Source: Orenia marismortui DSM 5156 | GTDB lineage: Bacteria; Bacillota; Halanaerobiia; Halobacteroidales; Halobacteroidaceae | Length of the DNA stretch: 64,000 nucleotides | Direction: 5' to 3' | NCBI RefSeq assembly: GCF_000379025.1 | Contig: NZ_KB900618.1 | Span: 176,640 to 240,639 of the forward strand | Shown here: piece after piece, positions 45,503 to 54,573 of the stretch | Layout: every line of letters starts with the position of its first letter | Position numbering within the stretch: the first letter of the stretch is position 1 | Position numbers and translations under genes: made by a program | The notes under the pieces: model-generated | The model's input: only the letters and a program-made list of their open reading frames with translations | Database searches by the model: none | What the model was told of the DNA's origin: nothing

Positions 45503-45776
45503 ATACTTCTACTTTATTATATTCAGTCGCTCCCATTCCCCTTTGATATTTATCACGTGGGACAAAAGTTTTACAGCAGCTTTCATAACATTCATTCACT
45601 GGTGATAGTCCTAAATCATCGACTATTTGATTGGTCTGTTCTACATCAACCTCATTTGGTAGCTTTTTAGCAAAATCATCACTTACCACTAATATTTTTT
45701 CTGCTACACATAGATTATTCTCAGCCCACCATTGACAATTATCTACTGTACAGTGAACGTGTATTTTTTTCCCCAT
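45501..45776 (-). CDS. DUF1540 protein
   Basis: This 91-residue protein has the DUF1540 pattern of short Cys motifs: HCTVDNCQWWAENNLCVAEKI near the start (in parts) and NECYESCCKTFVPRDKY in the middle. Five or six cysteines suggest metal binding. Members are common in spore formers and of unknown function. The start follows AAGGGGAG. Confidence 0.85.
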   Translation of the reverse strand: MGKKIHVHCTVDNCQWWAENNLCVAEKILVVSDDFAKKLPNEVDVEQTNQIVDDLGLSPVNECYESCCKTFVPRDKYQRGMGATEYNKVEV

Positions 45777-45873
45777 TAATAACTCCCCTTTTTTGTCTAT
45801 ATATAATACTTTATTAGTATTTAAAAGATACTAGTAAAATATTCTTTTTTTAAAAAGAAAGTTTTAGAATTAA

Positions 45874-46056
45874 CTAAGAATAAAAATATAATCCTGAATC
45901 ATAAAACTTTGTATATATATTAATTAAGTTATCTAACTCTAAACTTAACTTTATTACCTTAGGATGATCACTGCTGTTATATTTTAATCTGGCTGCTACC
46001 ATCTCTTGTCGTAATTTTTCTATTTTAGCATTAATTTCCTTGCTGATGTCTATCAT
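45874..46056 (-). CDS. Spo0E-family aspartyl-phosphate phosphatase
   Basis: This is a two-helix protein of about 60 residues with the Spo0E signature LSLELDNLINIY (consensus SxxLD). Members dephosphorylate Spo0A~P and so delay sporulation. ATG 46056 follows GGGGG by 8 nt, preferred over TTG at 46071. Its presence supports a sporulating host. No spo0A or kinase is nearby. Confidence 0.87.
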   Translation of the reverse strand: MIDISKEINAKIEKLRQEMVAARLKYNSSDHPKVIKLSLELDNLINIYTKFYDSGLYFYS

Positions 46057-46283
46057 TTTTTCTGCCCCCAATAGCTAATTAGTCTTCCCAACTTATAAAA
46101 TTCTATATATTTTTTAATTTAAAATTTGACTATATAAATAAATGTAGTAAAAAAATACCTTTATTATATTTATTTCTTCTTTTGCTTTAATATACCTTTA
46201 ATCTAAGTTAAAAAATGTCGCAACTACTCATATTATATTTTATTTTAGTTCTTTTTAGCAAATCAAATATAATAATAAATATT

Positions 46284-47174
46284 TTATAAGCTAAGTTTCT
46301 TATGAACACTCAGTGGATCAATATGAATTAATATCTCTTCAACAATATCTAATTCTCTTTTTATCCTACTTTCTACTTCACGTGATATACTATGACCTTC
46401 TACAACTGAAAGTTCATCGTTAATAACAATTCTCAAATCCACAAAAAGATCTGGTCCATGATTTCTAACTCTCAAATCTCTGATAGCAATTACCTCTGCT
46501 TGAGTAGAAACTACTTCTCTAATCTGTTGATATAACTCATCATCTACTTTATTCATTAAATCATCAATAGCCTCCATAAATATTTCGTAACCCATATGAA
46601 TAATAAATAAGGCTACTATCAACCCAGCTATAGGATCAGCAATCAAATAACCACTTTTGGCCCCTACTACTCCAATTAATGCTGCAATTGAAGATAAAGC
46701 ATCAGAACGATGATGATAAGCATCAGCCATTAATGCTTTATTATTCAAGCTTTTCCCCTGCTGATAAGTATATCTATACATCCATTCTTTAGCCAAAATA
46801 GAAATAAAGGCTATCCAAAAATTTAATATACCTGGCTCTCTTATATTTCCTTTAAGAATTGTCATTATACTCTCTTTAATAATAATTAGACCGGTTAAAA
46901 ACAAGATAATACCTATAAACTTAGCAGCAATAGTCTCAACTGTTCCATGACCATAGGGATGTTCATTATCTGCTGGCTGTCGAGAAATTCTAATTGCTAC
47001 CCAAACTGCTAAAGTTGATATCACATCAGAAATAGAATGAATTCCATCGGCTATAATTGCTTGACTAAAAAATAAAATTCCTATTGCTACTTTTGCAACC
47101 GATAATAGCAAGTTAACAATCAAAGTAACTAAAGTAACCTTTTTACAGCTCTGATACCTCTCTTCTGGGTTCAT
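46284..47174 (-). CDS. Cation diffusion facilitator transporter
   Basis: This 296-residue CDF antiporter has six membrane helices. Metal sites are visible as ADGIHSISDVIST in helix 2 and ADAYHHRSDALSS in helix 5 (the HxxxD pairs). DNEHPYGHG is the conserved cytoplasmic loop, and the C-terminal domain (about 205-296) has the metallochaperone-like fold. It probably exports Zn2+, Mn2+, Fe2+ or Co2+ in exchange for protons; the HD/HD arrangement here does not settle the metal. Confidence 0.92.
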   Translation of the reverse strand: MNPEERYQSCKKVTLVTLIVNLLLSVAKVAIGILFFSQAIIADGIHSISDVISTLAVWVAIRISRQPADNEHPYGHGTVETIAAKFIGIILFLTGLIIIKESIMTILKGNIREPGILNFWIAFISILAKEWMYRYTYQQGKSLNNKALMADAYHHRSDALSSIAALIGVVGAKSGYLIADPIAGLIVALFIIHMGYEIFMEAIDDLMNKVDDELYQQIREVVSTQAEVIAIRDLRVRNHGPDLFVDLRIVINDELSVVEGHSISREVESRIKRELDIVEEILIHIDPLSVHKKLSL

Positions 47175-47233
47175 AACTTTCCCCTCTCTTAATAAAAATT
47201 AATCATAAGTTCTAATCTAAAAATGTAATATTT

Positions 47234-47340
47234 GATAGATAAAGTGACAGTTTCGTAGTTAGGCGTTAGGAGATAGGAAGACCTTACTAATCCCTATAAC
47301 CTAACTCCTATAGCCTAAAAATGTCTCTTTATACTAATAT
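47234..47340. repeat. Heptad-periodic hairpin element G
   Basis: GATAAAGTGACAGTTTCGTA and GTTAGGCGTTAGGAGATAGG oppose CCTATAACCTAACTCCTATA and AAAATGTCTCTTTATA. It lies in the 418-nt gap between the CDF gene and cdd. Confidence 0.8.
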
Positions 47341-47535
47341 CACAACAATCATTTATAAATAACTAATCTTGCATTAAGCTAATTTCACTTTATTTATATT
47401 CACTTCTAGTTAAAAATGTTAATCAAATTAAAAAATTCTTCTAATTTATTATAATTATAATAATCATTTTCAAATATCACAGTTTAATTTTGAAATATCT
47501 ATTATAACTCGTCCTATTTAAAGATTTAATAATAA

Positions 47536-47579
47536 AATAAAGCCCAGTAGTTAATTTAAATTAACTACTGGGCTTTATT
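47536..47579 (-). terminator. Terminator of cdd (44-bp perfect palindrome)
   Basis: AATAAAGCCCAGTAGTTAATTT and its exact complement meet without a loop; the A- and T-rich ends would act in either direction. Confidence 0.8.
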
Positions 47580-47592
47580 ACTTTCTTTATAT

Positions 47593-47994
47593 TTATCCTA
47601 AATCCTGATTGGAAAAAGATCCCCATAATAAATCATCAGCTTTTTTTATAATAATATCTCCTGTTAAATTAGACATGATCACATCAATATCTTTACCAAA
47701 TTCAACAATTACTTGCCGACAAGCTCCACAAGGTGGGCATGCTCTATCAGTATCAGCTACTATGGCAATAGCTTCAAAATCAATCTCTCCCTCAGATATA
47801 GCTTTAAAGATCGCCGTTCTTTCAGCACAATTACTTAATCCATAAGAAGAATTTTCTACATTACATCCTGTGTGAACTTTACCATCCTTTGTTAGTACTG
47901 CTGCTCCTACCCTAAATTCTGAATAAGGTACATATGCATTTTCCCTTGCTTTTTTAGCTTCTTTAACTAACTTTTGAATTAATTCTTCTTTCAT
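47593..47994 (-). CDS. cdd: Cytidine deaminase
   Basis: This 133-residue tetrameric-type zinc deaminase converts cytidine and deoxycytidine to uridine forms in pyrimidine salvage. SNCAERTAIF carries the zinc Cys and catalytic Glu, and PPCGACRQVI supplies the other two Cys ligands. PYSEFRVGAAV and NVENSSYG bind the ribose. Length is standard. Confidence 0.96.
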   Translation of the reverse strand: MKEELIQKLVKEAKKARENAYVPYSEFRVGAAVLTKDGKVHTGCNVENSSYGLSNCAERTAIFKAISEGEIDFEAIAIVADTDRACPPCGACRQVIVEFGKDIDVIMSNLTGDIIIKKADDLLWGSFSNQDLG

Positions 47995-48172
47995 TTTAAC
48001 CCTCCTTCAAGTTAGACGTCTAACAACTATTTTTAAAAAATTATAATCTATTACTTTATTTTAGTATATCAAAATATACTATTATCTAAAAGGACTAATT
48101 CAAATTTTTTATAATACATATATATATAAAGATACACTTATTTCACAGTCATTCCTAAAAATAATTTATCTT

Positions 48173-48201
48173 TTGACAAAATATAAATTTAATGTTATAC
48201 T
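48173..48201 (+). promoter_or_regulatory. Promoter of the methionine synthase operon
   Basis: TTGACA (48173-48178) and TATACT (48196-48201) have the ideal 17-nt spacer and lie about 30 nt before the riboswitch. Confidence 0.8.
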
Positions 48202-48231
48202 TATTTAAAATAAAATTAAATAATAAAATAA

Positions 48232-48338
48232 CTCTTATCGAGAGTGGTGGAGGGATAGGCCCGATGAAGCCCGGCAACCACCCCTATTTGGGGAAAGGTG
48301 CCAATTCCTGCAGAAGTTTATCTTCTGAAAGATAAGAG
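48232..48338 (+). ncRNA. SAM-I (S-box) riboswitch aptamer
   Basis: P1 is formed by CTCTTATC (48232-48239) and GATAAGAG (48331-48338). The conserved core AGGGATAGGCCCGATGAAGC (with kink-turn) is followed by CCGGCAACCACCCC, the AAAGGTGCCAATTCCTGC P3/P4 region, and a P4 hairpin. Antiterminator pairing is possible between AAGAGAAG (48334-48341) and CTTCTCTT (48364-48371), which competes with P1 and the terminator. With SAM bound the downstream terminator should form and shut off the methionine genes. Confidence 0.97.
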
Positions 48339-48358
48339 AAGGGTTTAATATAAATTAG

Positions 48359-48382
48359 AATCTCTTCTCTTACGAAGAGATT
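48359..48382 (+). terminator. Riboswitch-controlled terminator
   Basis: AATCTCTTC and GAAGAGATT form the stem, followed by CTTTTATTTTT. It lies about 40 nt before the first gene of the operon. Confidence 0.9.
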
Positions 48383-48421
48383 CTTTTATTTTTATAATCT
48401 TTATAAAAGGAGGAAGCCAAA

Positions 48422-49123
48422 ATTATTATTAGAGATATTTCAATAAAAATACCAAAATCAGAAGTAAAAAGGCAATTAGGATATGGAGAAAGTACTATTT
48501 CAAATTCTAAAATTGAAACTTTAATCTCCTCTTTAATTGACCTCTCCTACTCTTTAATAAACTGTCAGGGAGCTTATAAAATCATCAACAATTTTAAACT
48601 AAATAAAAAAGATAATAGAGTTGATTTAGGTGATAAATTAATCTTCCAAAGTAAAGATATAACTTCTTTACTAGATAAACAAGAAAAGGTTGCTTTATTA
48701 TGTGTAACTATTGGTAATTCCCTAGAAAATAAAGTTAAAGAGTTATTTGAAAAAGGAGAATTTGCAGCAGCAACTATTTTGGATGCTATAGCTTCTATTG
48801 CTGCTGAAGAGGTTGCTAATGAAATCAATCAGATAATTGTTCAAAAGTCCAAAGAATTAAACCTCCCCCACCAAACAATGCGTTATAGCCCAGGATATGG
48901 TGATTTAGCAATAGATATTCAACCTCAACTATTAGCTGTGCTTGATGGTGAAAAATTAGGAATTAGTGCTACTAAAACTTGTATTTTACAGCCAGAAAAA
49001 TCTATTACAGCCATCATTGGATTAGGTACTAATGAGAATTCTTATAAAGCAAAATGTGATTTTCACTGTGCCTCCTGTAAATTTGATACTTGTGTTTATG
49101 ATAAATTAGCCACTAGCCATTAG
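48422..49123 (+). CDS. B12-dependent methionine synthase activation protein (probable ATT start)
   Basis: This protein of about 233 residues corresponds to the reactivation domain of MetH made as a separate protein. It binds SAM and helps remethylate oxidised cob(II)alamin. MRYSPGYGDLAIDIQPQLL and SATKTCILQPEKSITAIIGLG are typical, and the C-terminal HCASCKFDTCVYD has the CxxCxxxxC found in clostridial forms. The frame is open from triple ATT at 48422, 8 nt behind AAAGGAGG. No ATG, GTG or TTG occurs until 48779, which would remove half the protein. It is the first gene after the S-box leader. Confidence 0.87.
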   Translation: MIIRDISIKIPKSEVKRQLGYGESTISNSKIETLISSLIDLSYSLINCQGAYKIINNFKLNKKDNRVDLGDKLIFQSKDITSLLDKQEKVALLCVTIGNSLENKVKELFEKGEFAAATILDAIASIAAEEVANEINQIIVQKSKELNLPHQTMRYSPGYGDLAIDIQPQLLAVLDGEKLGISATKTCILQPEKSITAIIGLGTNENSYKAKCDFHCASCKFDTCVYDKLATSH

Positions 49124-49169
49124 ATGTTGGTTAATAGCTAACATCCAAATCGAAAGGAGTAGATAGTAG

Positions 49170-51587
49170 ATGAGTAGATTATTAGATAGATTAAAAGATG
49201 AAATTTTAGTTTTAGATGGTGCAATGGGAACCCAATTACATAAGAAAGGATTAGAAGTTGGTGAATGTCCAGAAAAATTAAATTTAACTAATCCCACAAT
49301 TTTAACTGAGATACATCGTAGTTATGTTGAAGCTGGTAGTGATATTATTCAAACCAATACTTTTGGAGCAAGTAGAATCAAACTAGAGGAATATGGCTTA
49401 GGTAATCAGGTTGAAGAGATTAACCGTCAAGCTGTAAAGTTAGCTAAAGATGCAGCTGAAGAAGACACAATTATTGCAGCTTCCATGGGACCTACAGGCA
49501 AATTAATAGCACCAATAGGTGATCTTCCTTTTAAAGTTGCTTATGAAGCCTTTGCTGAACAAGCAAAAATTTTAGAAGAAGCTGGTGTAGATCTGATCAG
49601 TATTGAAACTATGACAGACTTACAAGAAGCAAGAGCTGCTGTTATAGCTGTTAAGGAAAATACTGACTTACCTATTCTCTGCCATTTGACCTATGAAGAT
49701 AGCTTAAAGACAATGACTGGTACAGATCCAATTACTGCTATTACAGTCTTAGAAGGACTTGGGGTTGATGTTATTGGGGCTAATTGTAGTATGGGGCCTG
49801 AGGGCTTACTGAAGATTATTGAAATCATGGGTCAAAATACTGATACATATCTTTCTGTTGAACCAAATGCAGGCTTACCTATCTTAGATAAAGATAATAA
49901 CACCCTCTTCCCTATGAAAGCTGAAGAAATGGCCAGTTATCTTGAGAAATTTATTAAGGCAGGAATCAATATAATTGGTGGTTGCTGTGGGTCTACACCT
50001 GAATATATAAAGTTAATAGCCGATAAAGCAAAGAATTTCAAAGCAGTTAAACGAACTAGAATAGCAACAACTAAATTAGCTAGCAGGACTAAAACTGTAG
50101 CTATTGCTGATCACCTTCCTACTAGAATTATTGGGGAAAGAATTAATCCAACTGGACGTAAAGAGTTATCTGCTGAATTAAAAGAATCTAAGATGAAAAT
50201 TATTTCTCAAGAAGCCCAAAAACAAGCTGATGCAGGAGCAGATATTCTTGATGTCAATGTCGGAGTTCCTAAAATTGATCAAGTAACTACTATGAAAAAA
50301 GCAGTTACTACTGTTCAAAATCTCGTTAATTTGCCAATTTGTATCGATACTACCAATCAAGAAGTTTTAGAAACTGCCCTACAAAATGTAGTTGGTAAAC
50401 CTTTAATTAACTCAGTTAATGGTGAAGAAGATAGTCTAAATACTGTCTTACCTCTAGCTAAGAAATATGGAGCTGCTGTTTTAGGATTAACTCTAGATGA
50501 GAATGGAATCCCTAAAACTGCTGAAGGTAGACTAAAGGTGGCACGTAAAATAGTTAAACGAGCTGAAGAATTAGGTATAAGAAGAGAGAATATATTAATC
50601 GATACCCTGACCCTAACAGCAAGTGCACAACAAGAAGGTGTTCAAGAAACTCTAAAAGCAATTCGTCTAATCAAAGAAGAATTGGGCCTTGCTGCTGTAT
50701 TAGGAGTTAGTAATATCTCCTTTGGATTACCAGATAGAAAGAAGGTTAATACCGCCTTCTTAGCTATGGCTATTCAAGCAGGGCTTAATGCCCCTATTCT
50801 GGATCCGACTGTTGAAGAGATGAAAGCTACTCTACTAGCTAGTGATATCTTAGTAAATCGTGATGTTAGTAGTAAACGCTATTTAAATACTTATGGGCAA
50901 AAAAAAGAAGAAGATAAGATTAAAGAAAAGCAAGATGAAATTAATAATGATAAGAAAGAAATAGATATTCTAACTCAAATCCACCTCCAAGTTCTAAATG
51001 GTGATAAGGACAATATTGTCGCTAATATTGAAACAGCCTTAGATAAATATACTGCTTTAGAGATTATTAATCAAGCTTTAATTCCTGGTATTCAAGAGGT
51101 TGGAGATAAATATGATGAAGGGATCTACTTTTTACCCCAACTAATGCTAGGAGCTGAAGCAATGCAAAATTCCTTTGCTAAGTTAAAACCTATCTTAGCT
51201 AAGGAAGGCAGTAGTGAAAATTTAGGTACGATTGTTATAGCTACAGTCAAAGGTGATGTTCATGATATCGGTAAGAATATTGTTAAGGTTATGTTACAGA
51301 ATAATGGATTTGAGATTATTGATCTAGGTAAAGATGTAAGCAACAAAACTATTATCTCTACCGCCCTAGCTAAAAAAGCTGATATCATCTGTTTAAGTGC
51401 TTTAATGACTACTACTATGCCTAGAATGGAAGAAATCACAGAAGAATTAAAGAAGAATAACTCCAATATTAAAGTTATGGTTGGTGGAGCTGTAGTAACC
51501 AAAGAATATGCAGATAATATTGGTGCAGAATATTCTTCTAATGCAGTTGAAGCAGTCAAAACAGCAAAAAAATTACTAGGCTTATAG
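49170..51587 (+). CDS. metH: Cobalamin-dependent methionine synthase (without activation domain)
   Basis: This is an 805-residue protein. Residues 1-290 are the homocysteine S-methyltransferase barrel (LVLDGAMGTQLH; zinc cysteines in GANCSMGP and NIIGGCCGSTPE). Residues 310-580 are the pterin-binding barrel for methyl-tetrahydrofolate (IIGERINPTGRK, DILDVNVG). Residues 600-690 are the helical cap. The C-terminal B12 domain has GDVHDIGKNIV, whose His coordinates cobalt, and it ends at about 805. The SAM-binding activation domain is supplied by the preceding gene. The operon with metF regenerates methionine. Confidence 0.96.
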   Translation: MSRLLDRLKDEILVLDGAMGTQLHKKGLEVGECPEKLNLTNPTILTEIHRSYVEAGSDIIQTNTFGASRIKLEEYGLGNQVEEINRQAVKLAKDAAEEDTIIAASMGPTGKLIAPIGDLPFKVAYEAFAEQAKILEEAGVDLISIETMTDLQEARAAVIAVKENTDLPILCHLTYEDSLKTMTGTDPITAITVLEGLGVDVIGANCSMGPEGLLKIIEIMGQNTDTYLSVEPNAGLPILDKDNNTLFPMKAEEMASYLEKFIKAGINIIGGCCGSTPEYIKLIADKAKNFKAVKRTRIATTKLASRTKTVAIADHLPTRIIGERINPTGRKELSAELKESKMKIISQEAQKQADAGADILDVNVGVPKIDQVTTMKKAVTTVQNLVNLPICIDTTNQEVLETALQNVVGKPLINSVNGEEDSLNTVLPLAKKYGAAVLGLTLDENGIPKTAEGRLKVARKIVKRAEELGIRRENILIDTLTLTASAQQEGVQETLKAIRLIKEELGLAAVLGVSNISFGLPDRKKVNTAFLAMAIQAGLNAPILDPTVEEMKATLLASDILVNRDVSSKRYLNTYGQKKEEDKIKEKQDEINNDKKEIDILTQIHLQVLNGDKDNIVANIETALDKYTALEIINQALIPGIQEVGDKYDEGIYFLPQLMLGAEAMQNSFAKLKPILAKEGSSENLGTIVIATVKGDVHDIGKNIVKVMLQNNGFEIIDLGKDVSNKTIISTALAKKADIICLSALMTTTMPRMEEITEELKKNNSNIKVMVGGAVVTKEYADNIGAEYSSNAVEAVKTAKKLLGL

Positions 51588-51650
51588 AAGAAAAGAGAAA
51601 AAGATATAAATAAAGTGTATTATTGAGTATTGAGAAGGGAGTAGATAAAT

Positions 51651-52514
51651 ATGCTATTAAAAGATAAATTAAAGAAAAAGGAGTTTGTCATTACAGGGGA
51701 GTTGACTCCACCCAAAGGAACAGATTGTAGTAAAATGTTTAGAGTGGCTGATGAATTAAAAGGAAAAGTAGATGCAGTAAATATCTGTGATTCTCCTATG
51801 GCTAAAATGAAACTTAGCTCAGTTATTGCTAGTCATTTAATTCAAGAAGAGACTGGACTAGAGACTATTCCACATATTACCTGCCGTGATAAGAATATTA
51901 TCGCTTTACAAGGAGAACTACTAGGAGCATCTAGACTTGGCATTAAAAATATCCTAGCTATTACTGGCGATGATCCTACTGCAGGTGATCATCCCCAAGC
52001 CAAAGCCGTTTTTGATAGCAACTCTATTAGCTTAATTAAAGCAGTACAGAAATTAAATGCTGGCTCTGATATCAATGATAATGAATTGAAAGGAAATACA
52101 GACTTAATAGTTGCTACTGCTGCTAATCTAGGAGCTGAAGATTTAGATAAAGAGATTGAACGATTAAAAGTAAAGATTGATGCTGGGGCAGATTTTATCC
52201 AAACTCAACCTTGTTATGATCTGGATTTATTAGATAGATTCTTAGATAAAACTAAAGATTTTAACATTCCAATTTTAATTGGTATCTTGCCTTTAACTAG
52301 TTATTCAATGGCTAAATATTTGGCTAATAAAGTACCAGGTATCGAAATTGACCCTTCTATTTTAGAAAGAATGAAAGATAAAGATGAAAATGAAGGTATT
52401 AAGATTGCTAGAGAGTTTCTTCAGGATGCCTATGTTAAGATAGATGGTATACATATTATGTCTGCTAGCAGATCAGATATATTATTAGAAGTTATAGATG
52501 GTATTGTGAAATAG
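51651..52514 (+). CDS. metF: Methylenetetrahydrofolate reductase
   Basis: This 287-residue TIM-barrel flavoprotein reduces methylene-THF to methyl-THF, the methyl donor for MetH. The N-terminal FVITGELTPPKGTDCS contains the catalytic Glu. HITCRDKNIIALQGELLGA and ILAITGDDP form the FAD site, and GADFIQTQPCYD is conserved. It is shorter than E. coli MetF but typical of the anaerobe type. It ends the S-box-controlled operon. Confidence 0.93.
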   Translation: MLLKDKLKKKEFVITGELTPPKGTDCSKMFRVADELKGKVDAVNICDSPMAKMKLSSVIASHLIQEETGLETIPHITCRDKNIIALQGELLGASRLGIKNILAITGDDPTAGDHPQAKAVFDSNSISLIKAVQKLNAGSDINDNELKGNTDLIVATAANLGAEDLDKEIERLKVKIDAGADFIQTQPCYDLDLLDRFLDKTKDFNIPILIGILPLTSYSMAKYLANKVPGIEIDPSILERMKDKDENEGIKIAREFLQDAYVKIDGIHIMSASRSDILLEVIDGIVK

Positions 52515-52588
52515 AGTATTATTTTTTATTTAAAGTAATTTATCATTAAAAATTAAATTGAATGAGATCATATTTACTTTTAAGTTCT

Positions 52589-52602
52589 AGTCATAAATGA
52601 CT
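52589..52602. repeat. AGTCAT-N2-ATGACT palindrome, copy 4
   Basis: AGTCATAAATGACT is followed by AAGTTATAATTG, as in copy 3. It lies between metF and a hairpin. Confidence 0.45.
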
Positions 52603-52632
52603 AAGTTATAATTGAATTTGAAATAAAAAAAG

Positions 52633-52668
52633 AAAAAGCTATTAGTAGCGAGCTACTAATAGCTTTTT
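52633..52668. terminator. Bidirectional terminator, metF / GGDEF gene
   Basis: This is a 17-bp perfect stem (AAAAAGCTATTAGTAGC and complement) with a two-base GA gap. Confidence 0.85.
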
Positions 52669-52677
52669 TCAATTTAA

Positions 52678-54324
52678 TTAATAAGTATTAATTTTTGATT
52701 TTCCACCTCTTTTAGCAGAATAAAGTGCCTGGTCTGCCTTATTAATTGCATCTTTCCAATCATCATCTCCATAACTACTATAAATACCAATAGAAGCTGT
52801 TACTTCTAATTTTATCCCCTCAGGACTATAATGAGGACTTTCAATATCCTGTTTGATTCTAGCAGAAATATGATGAGCAGCTTCCCTTTCACAACCAAAT
52901 AATACAATAATGAATTCATCACCACCATATCTACCTAATAGATCATCTGCTCTAATATTCTTTTTCATCTCTTCTGCTGCATATTTGATTACAAAATCCC
53001 CCATCTGATGGCCATAATTATCATTTATCTCTTTAAAGTTATCCAAATCAATCATAATCAAAGAAAAGAATTTTTTAGTCTCTTCCAATTTATTAATAAT
53101 ATATTGATGATTATAGATACCGGTCATTTGATCCTTAATAGCTCTCTCATACATCAACTTACATTTATTCTTTTCATCCTCTATTCTCTTATGTAATTCT
53201 ACATAATGAAACACAATTAATAAAATAATTGTCATCGCAAAAATAATAAAACGGAAAACCTCAATTCTCATACCATAAAAAGTATTATCTAAAACTAGAT
53301 TATTTATGATATCATAACTACCAAAAATTGTTCCTATAAATAATGCTTTAACCTCATAAGAGTCTTTCACATATTCTACCATTGCACATAACCAGGCAAA
53401 AGCATTAACTAAGCTCAAAATATTGATAATATAGAAATATTTTTTCAACTCTATCATATCTGAAGATACAATTAGAGAAAAAAATAAAATCAACAATAAG
53501 ATATAAGCTAAGAATAAATTATATTTCCTTTTAAATCTTTCATAAATAGCTAAGGAAATAAAGAATACTGCCAAAGAATTGCCTATAATAATAAAGCGCT
53601 TAAAGTTAATAAAAGACATTGGCAAGTGAATAATAGTCAACTGGTTCAAAATAGCAACTAACATTGATATCCCAGCTAAACAATAATATAGATATTCTTT
53701 GCCCAAGGTTTTATCGAAGATATAAATAATTAATAACCTTATAATACCAGAAACTAAAATTCCAATAACAAATATATTAAAATTATCAGTAAAAAAATTA
53801 AAGCAAGTTAAAATTTTGTTTCCTAAATAACTATTGCTAACTATAATAGGAAAATTCAATAGTCCAACTTCATAATCACCATTAATCTCAATTCTTATCT
53901 TATTATCTTCTCTCACTAACTTTTTATCAATAGAAAAGACCGATAATGAATTCCAAATATTACTCTGACCTGTGTCTATATCACCTACAGAACCAATTAA
54001 TATGTTATTTAGATATACCTTATACCAATTTCCAGTTAAGCGATAAGCAATAAATTTGTAGTCTTGACCATTTAATTTATCAAACTCATCTCCTGCTATA
54101 GTTGTGGTAAAGGTATAATATTTTGAATCTTCTTTTTTTAAATATCTATGCTTTAATCCTTCACTCCCATTAATTGATTTGAAACCAGATAAAATAAGCA
54201 TACTATCTTCATTATTTTTAATTAAATAGTGAGTATAAATGTTATTTCCAATTATCATCAGTACCAATATTAAAGAAATTATTAGATAAATATTAAAACT
54301 CTTCTTTAATAAATTATTTACCAT
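52678..54324 (-). CDS. Membrane-bound diguanylate cyclase (GGDEF)
   Basis: This is a 548-residue protein. Helix 1 (about 10-28) is followed by an extracytoplasmic beta-rich domain (about 30-175) and then seven membrane helices (about 180-375), the 7TMR-DISM-like layout. The C-terminal GGDEF domain (about 390-548) has MTGIYNHQYI, DLDNFKEINDNYGH and the intact active site RYGGDEFIIV. An RxxD inhibitory site could not be placed with certainty. It should make cyclic di-GMP in response to an external signal. No EAL or PilZ partner is near. Confidence 0.9.
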   Translation of the reverse strand: MVNNLLKKSFNIYLIISLILVLMIIGNNIYTHYLIKNNEDSMLILSGFKSINGSEGLKHRYLKKEDSKYYTFTTTIAGDEFDKLNGQDYKFIAYRLTGNWYKVYLNNILIGSVGDIDTGQSNIWNSLSVFSIDKKLVREDNKIRIEINGDYEVGLLNFPIIVSNSYLGNKILTCFNFFTDNFNIFVIGILVSGIIRLLIIYIFDKTLGKEYLYYCLAGISMLVAILNQLTIIHLPMSFINFKRFIIIGNSLAVFFISLAIYERFKRKYNLFLAYILLLILFFSLIVSSDMIELKKYFYIINILSLVNAFAWLCAMVEYVKDSYEVKALFIGTIFGSYDIINNLVLDNTFYGMRIEVFRFIIFAMTIILLIVFHYVELHKRIEDEKNKCKLMYERAIKDQMTGIYNHQYIINKLEETKKFFSLIMIDLDNFKEINDNYGHQMGDFVIKYAAEEMKKNIRADDLLGRYGGDEFIIVLFGCEREAAHHISARIKQDIESPHYSPEGIKLEVTASIGIYSSYGDDDWKDAINKADQALYSAKRGGKSKINTY

Positions 54325-54573
54325 TATCCTTACTCCTTATAATTTTACATAGTTATAGTATATATAATAATTCTATATAATTAATAAATCCCCTTTAATA
54401 ATCTTATTTTTTGACAAAGATATAAAATTTTCTTCAAAAGTAAAGATTGATTCAAAAAATATTGATAAACTTCAAACACCTGTACTTAAGATTAATTTCA
54501 ACTCTAAATATATTTACTATCAGGTTAGGGAAAGATAGCTATAAGAATAAAATTAGTAGTAGGTGTAAATAAA

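Noticed and set aside
48779-49123. Separate 114-residue gene starting at TTG 48779
   Set aside because: The frame is open and conserved back to ATT 48422 behind AAAGGAGG, so this is only the C-terminal half of the activation protein.
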